Counted from the stretch's first letter, positions 1-6,520 are shown. The stretch: 7,306 nt of DNA from Candidatus Thorarchaeota archaeon (GCA_018238825.1 JABCSP010000106.1:1-7306), one strand, 5' to 3'. The notes: generated by a model from the sequence alone, not told the origin. A program made the numbers and translations.

Positions 1-473
1 ATATGTTTTCGGGTGTTTGGAGTTATCTTTTCTGGCACATCGATATCGTTTTTGTATTTTTCGAGTTCTTCTGTCAGCCTGACAGTAATGTTTGTGAGCG
101 GGCGATTTCCGGCATTTTCGATTGCGATGCGTATTTTATGCTCTTTATTTTTCAGGGCTTCAGTCACTATTGTCTTGTTTAATATTGTCATTTCTGCTGT
201 AAGTGATACGTCTACTGTAATTGATATATTTTGAGTTCTTCCTTTTGATGAGACTGATATGTTTCCGTAATATACCTTGTTCTCCATATCACTTTCCGGC
301 TGGATTATTACCCTGAATGATGTTGAGTTGCCGCGTTCAAGAGTTGCTGTAAAATTATCCTTGTTAATTGTGATGTATTTGCTCAATTCTGTGGAACCTT
401 TGCTGATAGTAATGTCAGTCATTACATCTGTTCCTGTGTTGGTTATCTTAAACTCGTTTTCTGTTTCATTCAT
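1..473 (-). CDS. Partial Ig-like-repeat surface protein, runs off the left edge, lacks a normal N-terminus
   Basis: Reading the minus strand from the ATG at 473-471 gives 157 uninterrupted codons that leave the window at position 1. The protein has two beta-rich repeats of the kind found in archaeal and bacterial extracellular Ig/NEW3/CARDB-like domains. Repeat 1 has FKITNTGTD near residues 8-16 and NISVSSKGRTQNISITVDV near 71-89. Repeat 2 has IRIAIENAGNRPLTNITV near 114-131. N-x-S/T sequons are frequent (NET, NFT, NST, NIS twice, NKT, NIT), as expected for an exported glycoprotein. There is no signal peptide. The reading begins inside the first repeat, overlaps the purP stop by 8 nt and has no Shine-Dalgarno. 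The frame stays open upstream only to a TAG at 524-522, and those residues are basic and cysteine-containing, unlike the repeats. Arg codons include CGC three times in seven, a codon I did not see in the neighbouring purP. It may be a truncated gene, a recombination product or an assembly join. Function beyond a surface or adhesion-type domain is not assignable. Confidence 0.6.
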   Translation of the reverse strand, partial: MNETENEFKITNTGTDVMTDITISKGSTELSKYITINKDNFTATLERGNSTSFRVIIQPESDMENKVYYGNISVSSKGRTQNISITVDVSLTAEMTILNKTIVTEALKNKEHKIRIAIENAGNRPLTNITVRLTEELEKYKNDIDVPEKITPNTRKH

Positions 474-1530
474 TGATTCTATTTTCTTGTGCCGCTTTGT
501 GAATGTCAAACATACACAAGTCTAACGGTGATTGAACACTCTTCCCGAATTTGAGTGATAACCTTCTCATCTCTGGGCTTGTTGGCCCAACACATGGTGC
601 CCCTGGAACTCTTGGACTAAGGTCAAAGACAATAAACTCGGATTCCTCGGTCATTGCACCTTGTAACGAGAAAAGTCCTATCATCCTAGGTGGGAAATGT
701 TTTCTAACACTTTCCAATAATGACTCAGCGGCATCATAAACAAGTGGTTTCTTGCTCTCTCTCATTGTAACCCCTTTATGACCAGCTTCTTCATTCATCA
801 CTGTGAAGTCGATTTTTAGTTGTTCACTTGCTGGTAGATTGAGGAGACCTCCTAGACTTGTTTGTATTCTATCATCAAATCCTACAAAGTCCAAGTCGCC
901 AAAATGGTCCTCCATTGCATATGCTTGAAAATTAGCGTTGAATCGTGGTGCAATGACAAACTCCTCAATTGTCGATTTTGTCAAGTCTTTCTCTGAAATT
1001 AGATTATTCTTGATCATTGACTTGCTTTTTTCATCATAATCGGCTGGTGTTGTTGCGTAGAAGAATGCTCTTTCCAAAGGACGCCCTTTTTGTTGAACCT
1101 TTACTATTACTAGTCTGTCAATAGAATCAGGTGTGAATGATTTAGGTATCCTGATTCCAGCCTGCTTCAATAGCCAGTATTGATCCTTCTCAGGTCCTCT
1201 CTCTTCCACTCTCAAAATTCTTCGATTGCCATAAATTGGAATTTCAAAATTCTTCTCAATTTCCTCATATCCAACATAAACCGAGAACGAACGGTTTGGA
1301 ATCCAAATTGTGTCGAGTTCTCTCAATTGCTCCTGAATTTCTTCATGAATCATCTCACCAAATTTATCCAAAACTATCACATGGTCGTAGAGATGTTTGT
1401 TATATTGAGTGTAAAGTTTGTCCCTTCCTTTCTGACACACTATCACGGTCTGGAATCCATTGGCTTTGGCAGATGTACCTATTTCCTCTGCACTATGTGA
1501 ACCAAGCATTCCTATGGTTGGGATCTTCAT
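466..1530 (-). CDS. purP: Divergent PurP-family protein (second FAICAR-synthetase paralogue)
   Basis: A 354-residue ATP-grasp-like protein of the PurP family, whose characterised members convert AICAR, formate and ATP to FAICAR in IMP synthesis. The N-terminal signature is GMLGSHSAEEIGTSAKANGF (residues 7-26), matching SHSALNI..GAK.EGF in the other copy. Further matches are IPNRSF (77-82; other copy IPHGSF), an AGIRIPK segment (124-130) and a C-terminal DLSPRVPGAP block (303-312; other copy EFSGRIVAGT). The glycine-rich ATP-grasp loop is missing: where copy A has GAAGGEGYF, this one reads KVQQKGRPLERAFFYA (144-159). It may therefore be catalytically altered, regulatory, or act on another substrate. 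The ATG has a strong GGAGGT 6 nt upstream. The C-terminus, ENRINE, stops about three residues short of the equivalent end of copy A (SGRLDDVLR), close to the suspected breakpoint near 475. It is the last gene of the purine block. Family membership is firm; enzymatic role is not. Confidence 0.88.
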   Translation of the reverse strand: MKIPTIGMLGSHSAEEIGTSAKANGFQTVIVCQKGRDKLYTQYNKHLYDHVIVLDKFGEMIHEEIQEQLRELDTIWIPNRSFSVYVGYEEIEKNFEIPIYGNRRILRVEERGPEKDQYWLLKQAGIRIPKSFTPDSIDRLVIVKVQQKGRPLERAFFYATTPADYDEKSKSMIKNNLISEKDLTKSTIEEFVIAPRFNANFQAYAMEDHFGDLDFVGFDDRIQTSLGGLLNLPASEQLKIDFTVMNEEAGHKGVTMRESKKPLVYDAAESLLESVRKHFPPRMIGLFSLQGAMTEESEFIVFDLSPRVPGAPCVGPTSPEMRRLSLKFGKSVQSPLDLCMFDIHKAAQENRINE

Positions 1531-1622
1531 CTAATTACCTCCAAACGCTGAATAAGACCATTCCCGTGGTTTGGGAATACTATTGATTTGTAAGTTTTTT
1601 GTTCTACATCACACTCGTGCAT
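1527..1622 (-). CDS. Possible 31-33-residue micro-ORF between the two purP genes
   Basis: The 97-nt gap between the purP copies is completely spanned by a minus-strand open frame. A first ATG at 1628-1626 overlaps the upstream purP stop as TGATG. A second in-frame ATG at 1622-1620 lies 8 nt after a GAGG (1634-1631) in the last codons of that purP, so it is the better start. The stop TGA (1529-1527) overlaps the next purP start as ATGA. From the second ATG the peptide has 31 residues, beginning MHECDVEQKTYKS and ending LIQRLEVIR, with a central FPNHGNG; it is mildly basic with no membrane segment. I recognise no family. It could be a real microprotein, a translational relay that carries ribosomes to the downstream purP, or chance: a 33-codon open frame is not rare in AT-rich DNA, though overlap at both ends is less expected. 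Confidence 0.38.
   Translation of the reverse strand: MHECDVEQKTYKSIVFPNHGNGLIQRLEVIR
1537..1542 (-). promoter_or_regulatory. Strong Shine-Dalgarno of the second purP
   Basis: The minus strand reads GGAGGT at 1542-1537, six nucleotides before the ATG at 1530. This is the best ribosome binding site in the purine operon and fixes the start. It also lies inside the proposed micro-ORF, so ribosomes translating that ORF would pass over it. Confidence 0.75.
1560..1578 (-). repeat. Small hairpin in the purP-purP gap
   Basis: Arms ATTCCC (1560-1565) and GGGAAT (1573-1578) are perfectly complementary around a 7-nt loop. In the minus-strand transcript the hairpin ends 17 nt before the GGAGGT of the second purP and does not cover it. 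It could mark a processing or attenuation site, or simply be part of the micro-ORF coding sequence. It is a 6-bp stem, so chance is possible. Confidence 0.35.
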
Positions 1623-1627
1623 AAGCA

Positions 1628-2581
1628 TCACCTCAACACATCATCCAACCTTCCTGATTCATGAAGGTCTCGAATCTCCCTAGCAATCCTTTTTCCCATC
1701 CACATATCTTCTCCAAATGTGACAAAGGAGTATGGAGAAGATGGCATCCAAACATTGGTGCCAGCGACTATTCTCCCGCTGAACTCAAACGTGTAGATAT
1801 CTTGATTCTTATCGATAATAGTTTCAATACAAAATGGTCCTGCCAAGTTCTGTCCTGTCTTTCTTTTGAATGCATCAATGAATCCCACTCCCATATCATA
1901 ATATTGTGCAAGTGTGGATTCTCGAAGAACAAGTGGAAGATTTCCTACAACTACGAAAGATGGCTTATCATCGAATCGTAGGTTGGCATCAGCATCAGTT
2001 TCGTATCGGATATCAGCTCCGAATACTTCTAACCGATCTTTGGCTAGAGAATTGAAATATGTGGTGAAAACCTTAGTACCAACTATGTATTCTTGGAATG
2101 TGTACCCCTTCACAGAATCAAGCTTTGCTCCAATCTCTTCTTTATCTGCGGCAATGAAATATCCTTCTCCCCCAGCAGCTCCATCTGACTTCACTATGAC
2201 TGGTGTATCAACATCATCCAGTTTCTCGAACTCTTTAGGGACACGTAGTCCAGCTTCTTTCATGAGTAGAGATTTCAGTTTTCTATCCTCTTCCCAACGA
2301 AGTAATTCTTTGCTCCCAAATATTCTGAGATTTGAATTTAAAATTCTCTCGGAACCAATGTATGCTACAAACGAACCATGTGGTATTATGATTACATCTG
2401 AAAGGTCCATCTCAAGAATTGCATCGAATGAAGGTACTTCAACAATGGAATCTTCCATGCCAAATGACTTGTAAAATGGAATTCTCTCTGGGGTACAGTA
2501 TAATTCGGTTTCAAAGCCCTCTGCCTTTGCACCTGAGATTATATTCAGTGCACTATGGCTTGCAAGAGTACCAATTTTCAT
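1628..2581 (-). CDS. purP: PurP, formate-dependent FAICAR synthetase (ATP-grasp), canonical copy
   Basis: A 317-residue protein expected to ligate formate to AICAR using ATP, giving FAICAR, the penultimate step of IMP synthesis in many archaea. The N-terminal domain has TLASHSALNIISGAKAEGF (residues 5-23) and VIIIPHGSFVAYIG (63-76). The ATP-grasp part has PVIVKSDGAAGGEGYF (127-142), with lysine and glycine-rich loop, then FQEYIVG (162-168). Near the C-terminus, IYTFEFSGRIVAGTNVW (262-278) and SSPYS (281-285) match the PurP metal/nucleotide and substrate region. The protein is somewhat shorter than well-known methanogen PurP but the signatures are complete, so this copy is the better candidate for the active enzyme. 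The ATG overlaps the purF stop as ATGA. A weak GAGAGGGA lies 9 nt upstream, so coupling to purF translation probably matters. The gene ends in TTGAGGTGATG, which may start the micro-ORF that follows. Confidence 0.92.
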   Translation of the reverse strand: MKIGTLASHSALNIISGAKAEGFETELYCTPERIPFYKSFGMEDSIVEVPSFDAILEMDLSDVIIIPHGSFVAYIGSERILNSNLRIFGSKELLRWEEDRKLKSLLMKEAGLRVPKEFEKLDDVDTPVIVKSDGAAGGEGYFIAADKEEIGAKLDSVKGYTFQEYIVGTKVFTTYFNSLAKDRLEVFGADIRYETDADANLRFDDKPSFVVVGNLPLVLRESTLAQYYDMGVGFIDAFKRKTGQNLAGPFCIETIIDKNQDIYTFEFSGRIVAGTNVWMPSSPYSFVTFGEDMWMGKRIAREIRDLHESGRLDDVLR

Positions 2582-3978
2582 CGTGAAAAATCCCTCTCAT
2601 AATCCCTTTGATTTGTAGTAGAACCGTGTTGAGACAAATTGTTTCGAATCTTTCGTGCGTGTTCTGTTGGATAGTTTCCATCTAGGCAGGCAATACAGAG
2701 GTCCTTGAGACCAATTGCATTTTCTATAGTGTGTTGTTCCTGATATATCAGAGCGTCTGCTCCAATGAAATCTGCTATAGAGTCGATATCTGTGGTACAG
2801 GCTATTAATTCACTATCTGTCGCAATATCAATTCCATAGTAACAAGGGTGAGTTTGAGGTGGGCATGTTGCTGCAAAATATATCTTGGCAGCCCCTCTCT
2901 TTTTGAGGTCTGTAATGATCATCTTTGCTGTGGTTCCTCTTACTATACTATCATCCACAACCAAAATCGTCTTTCCTGCAATCTTATCATCCAAGTAGAT
3001 GTACTTGCTCTTTGCCATCGAGTTTCTCTCTTCTTGCGACCCAGCGATGAAGGTTCTACCTAGATATCTATTCTTCAGGATAATCTCTCGCATTGGAACT
3101 GACAGTGTTTCCGCCATAGCCTGTGCTGCTGGTCTACTCGTATCTGGCACTGGTACTACATAATCTGGTGCTTCAAGATTTAGTTTTAGAAAACTTTGAG
3201 CGAGTGCTCGCCCTAGTCGAAAGCGTACATCATAGACAAGCTGGTTCTCCATTTTTGCTGCTGGGTGGGCAAAGTACACATATTCGAAGAAACAATGCGA
3301 ATGTGTTGAATTCTGTGAAATTGAATGGGACTCCATAGTGCCCTTCTGGTCAAAGATGAGGAGTTCTCCTGGATACACGTCTCTCTCAAGGGGTACTTCA
3401 GCCATATCCAGTACTTGACTTTCTGATGCAACGATGACATTCTCTTTATTTCGACCAAAGACAAGCGGTTTGAAACCATGGCTATCTCGATATGCAAACA
3501 ATTTCCCTTGATAGATACCAGTTAGACTATATGAACCATCGACTTCACCATCAAGTCTTTTGAATGAATCAGGCAGGTTTCCTCCATTTGATTTCAAATG
3601 AAAAGAGAGTCTCTCGGCAAGAAATTCTGAATCACAATCGACTTGCATATCTGATACAGATGACATATTCGTGATGTTCCCGTTGTGTGTCATCGATATC
3701 TCATCTATGTTGAAAGGTCCCACAAATGTATCAAGATCATCTGATGATGCAACACGCTTCCCCGTAGTTGGGTACCTTGTACTACCAAGAATGTGCATTG
3801 AACTAATCTCTGGTACTTCGATCTTTCCTGGATTGCCCTTTGCTTTGCTAGTCTTGACAGATTTCTCATCACTCCAAAGTAAACCGGCAGCATCTTGTCC
3901 TCTGTGAGTCAAAAGGAGAAGAAGATCTCTTGCCATTCTAAGTGGGAACTCACCCAGTATACCTAATACTCCGCACAC
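2578..3978 (-). CDS. purF: Amidophosphoribosyltransferase PurF
   Basis: Catalyses the committed step of purine synthesis: PRPP plus glutamine gives 5-phosphoribosylamine. Residue numbers below count from the upstream GTG at 3987 (469 aa). The glutaminase (Ntn) half has nucleophile Cys5 in VCGVLGI, THRGQDAAG (27-35), STRYPTTG (69-76), THNGNITN (100-107) and RDSHGFKPL (167-175). The phosphoribosyltransferase half has PVPDTSRPAA (279-288), KNRYLGRTF (305-313) and the PRPP loop VVDDSIVRGTT (343-353). Cys232 (HCFFEYVYF), Cys375 (ATCPP), Cys431 and Cys434 (LCIAC) match the four [4Fe-4S] ligands of Bacillus-type PurF, suggesting an iron-sulfur form. I prefer the GTG at 3978: it places Cys directly after the initiator Met, so only Met removal exposes the nucleophile, and GAGGAG lies 11 nt away rather than 2 nt. 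From 3987 three more residues would need cleavage. It overlaps purP downstream by 4 nt. Confidence 0.95.
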   Translation of the reverse strand: MCGVLGILGEFPLRMARDLLLLLTHRGQDAAGLLWSDEKSVKTSKAKGNPGKIEVPEISSMHILGSTRYPTTGKRVASSDDLDTFVGPFNIDEISMTHNGNITNMSSVSDMQVDCDSEFLAERLSFHLKSNGGNLPDSFKRLDGEVDGSYSLTGIYQGKLFAYRDSHGFKPLVFGRNKENVIVASESQVLDMAEVPLERDVYPGELLIFDQKGTMESHSISQNSTHSHCFFEYVYFAHPAAKMENQLVYDVRFRLGRALAQSFLKLNLEAPDYVVPVPDTSRPAAQAMAETLSVPMREIILKNRYLGRTFIAGSQEERNSMAKSKYIYLDDKIAGKTILVVDDSIVRGTTAKMIITDLKKRGAAKIYFAATCPPQTHPCYYGIDIATDSELIACTTDIDSIADFIGADALIYQEQHTIENAIGLKDLCIACLDGNYPTEHARKIRNNLSQHGSTTNQRDYERDFSR

Positions 3979-3986
3979 ACTAACCA

Positions 3987-4592
3987 CTACTCCTCAACTA
4001 TAACATGACGTCCTTCTATTCTAAGTTTATCTTCGCAGAATAGTCGGACTGATTTTACTAGTATTCTGTGTTCCTCCGGAAGAATCCTCTTTGACAGTGT
4101 TTCTCCTGTATCATCAGGGAGGATTGGAACTGCCTTTTGCATAATGATAGGTCCTGCATCCATATCGAACGTCACAAAGTGGGTGGAACATCCCGATACC
4201 TTTGCTCCATATTCAATAGCTTGCCACTGTGCTTTTACTCCCTTGAATGCTGGAAGTAACGATGGATGCACATTGATTATCCTGTCTTGAAATTCATTGA
4301 TGAATTGTTCAGTGAACATTCTCATGTATCCTGCTAGTACAACAAGATCCACATTGTAAGAACGAAGTACTTCAGCTATCATGTCGTCGAATTTCTGACG
4401 GTCAGGAAATTCTGATTTTGTTACAAGTATAGCTTGCACACCAACCTTCCTTGCCCTTTCCAGTGCAAAAGCTTGACTCTTATTACTGATTACAACAACT
4501 ATCTGCCCACTAAGATCCCCACGGGATTCGGCGTCAAGGAGTGCCTGAAGATTGGAACCTCTCCCGCTAACAAGGACGCCTATCCTTCTCAT
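3987..4592 (-). CDS. purN: Phosphoribosylglycinamide formyltransferase PurN
   Basis: Transfers a formyl group from 10-formyl-tetrahydrofolate (or a pterin analogue) to GAR, the third step of IMP synthesis. At 201 residues it is close to the usual PurN length. The phosphate/GAR-binding loop is VLVSGRGSNLQAL (6-18). The catalytic triad is intact: Asn107 and His109 in NVHPSLLPAFKG (107-118), and Asp145 in DMDAGPII (143-150). GCSTHFV (134-140) precedes the aspartate as in known enzymes. It is the first gene of the purine block, and its TAG stop shares one base with the upstream purF GTG. No in-frame start exists upstream before a TAG at 4619-4617. The nearest GGAG (4617-4614) is about 21 nt from the ATG, too far for normal use, so leaderless initiation is plausible. 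Many archaea use the formate enzyme PurT here, so PurN implies a folate-type formyl carrier. Confidence 0.95.
   Translation of the reverse strand: MRRIGVLVSGRGSNLQALLDAESRGDLSGQIVVVISNKSQAFALERARKVGVQAILVTKSEFPDRQKFDDMIAEVLRSYNVDLVVLAGYMRMFTEQFINEFQDRIINVHPSLLPAFKGVKAQWQAIEYGAKVSGCSTHFVTFDMDAGPIIMQKAVPILPDDTGETLSKRILPEEHRILVKSVRLFCEDKLRIEGRHVIVEE
3990..3995 (-). promoter_or_regulatory. purF Shine-Dalgarno, inside the end of purN
   Basis: GAGGAG reads at 3995-3990 on the minus strand within the final codons of purN (Val-Glu-Glu-stop). It is 2 nt from the GTG at 3987 and 11 nt from the GTG at 3978, so spacing favours the latter start. This agrees with the need for an N-terminal cysteine in PurF. 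Confidence 0.55.
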
Positions 4593-4618
4593 GCGAAGGT
4601 AGCAGAAAAATATCTCCT

Positions 4619-4626
4619 AATAAAAT
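4619..4626 (-). promoter_or_regulatory. Candidate TATA box for the purine operon
   Basis: The minus strand reads TTTTATTA at 4626-4619, centred about 30 nt before the purN ATG. With an archaeal TATA-to-start distance of about 26 nt, the transcript would begin within a few bases of the ATG, fitting the lack of a usable ribosome binding site. An alternative AATATATT lies further upstream near 4664-4657. The sequence is AT-rich, so this is suggestive only. Confidence 0.3.
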
Positions 4627-4697
4627 CTCTCCCTACGTTAAATGGCTTATGCAGTGAATATATTGGAGTTTCACGAGGTTCATCATTTATTTCTGTA

Positions 4698-5243
4698 TCA
4701 TGCAAATTCTCGAATGATTGTACCAATTATTGAACCTAGTAATCCAGCTACTATAATGAATATGAAATATACAACAGATAATGTAATCCCACTAATTAGG
4801 AAATCAGTGATTCCCAGTTCTGGTGTCATGAAGGCCGGTGAAGTTAGGAAGAGAACGAAGAATACAACGAAGAATATTGAGCTCAAGAGTCCTCCAATTA
4901 ATGCTTTACCTGTGTCAGCAATAACTAGGCCAATTGGAATTGCTACAATTACAGGAACGAAGAATAGGTATGTGGATGAATCTTCCCACAAGCTTAGAGT
5001 CACAAAAGAATAGATTGACGTATTTATGATGGCTGAAAGCATTGGCATGAGGATGAGAACCAAGATATCACGATTCTTCTCATACATTGAGATACCAAGA
5101 AACTTGACTATTGGCTGTGCCTTTCCATCTTTAATTTTTGTTTTCTTTTCGGTCTTTGGAAGTGGCCTATAGAAACCTTTCTTTTCTTGTTCAGGATCCT
5201 TTTCTTCTGGTTCTTCAATTCTAAATTTCTCTTCGTCTGTCAT
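4698..5243 (-). CDS. Unrecognised four-helix membrane protein with a charged N-terminal tail
   Basis: I do not recognise a family. Counting from the GTG at 5252 (184 aa), the first 60 residues are hydrophilic and highly charged (Glu/Lys-rich, with RIEEPEEKDPEQEKKG at 11-26), with no signal peptide. Four hydrophobic segments follow at about 62-86, 94-113, 116-137 and 151-180, ending in IIREFA. The third and fourth are Gly/Phe/Ile/Val-rich. The tail is probably cytoplasmic. I chose the ATG at 5243 because GTG 5252 adds only Met-Ala-Thr and neither start has a clear Shine-Dalgarno. It lies 105 nt upstream of purN in the same direction, so readthrough into the purine genes is possible, but a candidate promoter sits between them. 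A transport role linked to purines would be speculation. That it is a real gene is well supported by length, hydrophobic pattern and neighbours. Confidence 0.72.
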   Translation of the reverse strand: MTDEEKFRIEEPEEKDPEQEKKGFYRPLPKTEKKTKIKDGKAQPIVKFLGISMYEKNRDILVLILMPMLSAIINTSIYSFVTLSLWEDSSTYLFFVPVIVAIPIGLVIADTGKALIGGLLSSIFFVVFFVLFLTSPAFMTPELGITDFLISGITLSVVYFIFIIVAGLLGSIIGTIIREFA

Positions 5244-5389
5244 CGTAGCCACTTGCTAAATTTGTAGTGAAATAATGAATAAAGGCTTTGTATCGCGCAA
5301 GTAATGATAGAAAACATGGATTACTAGCTTAACCGTAAGTTCTATCTGTGTATTGGCTTTGTTTATCATTAGAACTTGGAGGTAGAGTA
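5244..5389. promoter_or_regulatory. Divergent promoter region between the membrane-protein gene and the IPP isomerase gene
   Basis: About 146 non-coding bases separate two divergently read genes, so promoters must face both ways. On the minus side, TTTATTCATTATTT near 5285-5272 is an AT-rich TATA candidate about 35 nt before the ATG at 5243. On the plus side no single box stands out. TTTATCATT near 5362-5370 is too close to the Shine-Dalgarno for a normal leader unless the leader is very short. An 8-base direct repeat GGCTTTGT occurs at 5284 and 5355. Confidence 0.4.
5378..5383 (+). promoter_or_regulatory. Shine-Dalgarno of the IPP isomerase gene
   Basis: GGAGGT at 5378-5383 is six nucleotides before the ATG at 5390. 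Together they fix the start and rule out the longer reading from GTG 5348, whose extra 14 residues would span this site. Confidence 0.8.
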
Positions 5390-6520
5390 ATGGTTGACAA
5401 CAAACCTTTCTCAGGAAATGATTCAGAAGATCATAGTTCTGAGGCTTCAATGACTCGTCGAAGAAAGATTGAACATATTGAGATATGTCTTGATGAAGAT
5501 GTTCAATGTCGAAGGTCCGCAATGTTTGAAGATATTGAGTTTGTTCACAATGCCTTACCTGAAATCGACAAAGACCAGATTGATCTCACAACGAATTTCT
5601 TTGGGTTCAAGGCTTCTGCTCCTCTGGTTATAGCTGCCATGACAGGAGGCCATCCTCAAACACATGGAATCAATGAGAGGCTTGCCATAGCAGCTGAAGA
5701 ACTAGGTTTGCCAATCGGAGTTGGGAGTCAACGAGCAGCTGTCGAAGATCCAACTCTTGCTGATACATTTCGAATCGTTCGAGAGAAGGCTCCATCTGTT
5801 CCTGTGATTGCAAATATTGGTGCTACACATGTTCAAGCTGCACCTGATGCAGTTTCAATGATTGATGCTGATATTCTTGCAGTTCATCTCAATCCTTTGC
5901 AGGAGGCTGTCCAACCAGAAGGCGACTGCAATTCTGAAGGTGTGATTGAGAGTATCGCCGCTATTGGTGATTTAGTAGATATTCCTGTGATTGTAAAGGA
6001 AACAGGTGCAGGTATCTCTTCTGAGGTTGCTCGAAATCTTGAAGAGGTTGGAATCGATGGAGTAGATGTCGGTGGCGTTGGTGGTACAAGTTGGGCTGCC
6101 GTAGAGTATTTCCGAGCCCTTAAGGAAGAAGATGATGTTAAGGCTCAGCTTGGTCTCGAGTTTTGGTCATGGGGGATACCCACAGCTCTCAGTATCATCA
6201 TGGTTCTTGATTCAACAGAACTCGATGTCATTGCCACAGGTGGGATTCGTTCCGGAATGGATGTTGCTAAAGCTCTGAGTCTTGGAGCTGTTTCTGCTGG
6301 ATTAGCTCATCCTGTTCTTAGACCCGCAGTACACGGTTCATCCCTTGATGTTGTAGTTGAACTGGAACGAATTCTAGAAGGACTAAGAGTTGCTATGTAT
6401 CTAAATGGATGTTCAACAGTTAGTGAATTTTCATCGAAACCACTTATCCTGAAGGGTAAGCTAGTTGAAGCACTAAGGTCTCTTGATATCGATTACAAGA
6501 AGGTCGCAGGTGGAAGTTAG
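5390..6520 (+). CDS. fni: Type II isopentenyl diphosphate isomerase (FMN-dependent)
   Basis: Interconverts isopentenyl and dimethylallyl diphosphate using reduced FMN, supplying both C5 units for archaeal ether lipids. The protein has 376 residues. Family motifs in order: TRRRKIEHIEICL (22-34); PLVIAAMTGG (78-87); GVGSQRAAVED (110-120); ANIGATHVQ (141-149); HLNPLQEAVQPEGD (166-179) with the conserved His, Asn, Gln and Glu of the active site and magnesium site; VKETGAGIS (202-210); DVGGVGGTSW (226-235), FMN-phosphate binding; FWSWGIPTALSI (258-269); and ATGGIRSGMDVAKALSLGA (282-300). The first 20 residues are a Ser/Asp/Glu-rich extension before the usual start of the family. A second possible start is Met21 (5450), preceded by GAGG at 5 nt, but the GGAGGT at 5378 favours 5390. 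It stands alone, divergent from the membrane-protein gene, with no other mevalonate-pathway gene in view. Confidence 0.95.
   Translation: MVDNKPFSGNDSEDHSSEASMTRRRKIEHIEICLDEDVQCRRSAMFEDIEFVHNALPEIDKDQIDLTTNFFGFKASAPLVIAAMTGGHPQTHGINERLAIAAEELGLPIGVGSQRAAVEDPTLADTFRIVREKAPSVPVIANIGATHVQAAPDAVSMIDADILAVHLNPLQEAVQPEGDCNSEGVIESIAAIGDLVDIPVIVKETGAGISSEVARNLEEVGIDGVDVGGVGGTSWAAVEYFRALKEEDDVKAQLGLEFWSWGIPTALSIIMVLDSTELDVIATGGIRSGMDVAKALSLGAVSAGLAHPVLRPAVHGSSLDVVVELERILEGLRVAMYLNGCSTVSEFSSKPLILKGKLVEALRSLDIDYKKVAGGS

Noticed and set aside
13..525. Two plus-strand open frames at the left edge (13-234 and 277-525)
   Set aside because: They are antisense to the minus-strand Ig-like repeat frame, which has sequons and domain periodicity; the plus products look like mirror hydrophobic shadows.
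1914..2474. Long plus-strand open frame of 186 codons
   Set aside because: It lies wholly antisense to the well-supported canonical purP and gives a Ser-rich product without recognisable motifs.
3213..3497. Alternative minus-strand frame inside purF
   Set aside because: It is the shifted shadow of a complete PurF whose motifs run through this stretch without a break.
4634..4690. 17-codon ATG-initiated frame in the purN leader region (minus strand)
   Set aside because: It is short, has no Shine-Dalgarno and no overlap with purN, so nothing distinguishes it from chance.
5284..5362. Direct repeat GGCTTTGT in the divergent promoter region
   Set aside because: Eight bases repeated once at 71-bp spacing is within chance and not placed symmetrically to either promoter.
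5256..5522. Minus-strand open frame upstream of the membrane-protein gene
   Set aside because: It is antisense to the isomerase Shine-Dalgarno and first codons and shows no family motif.
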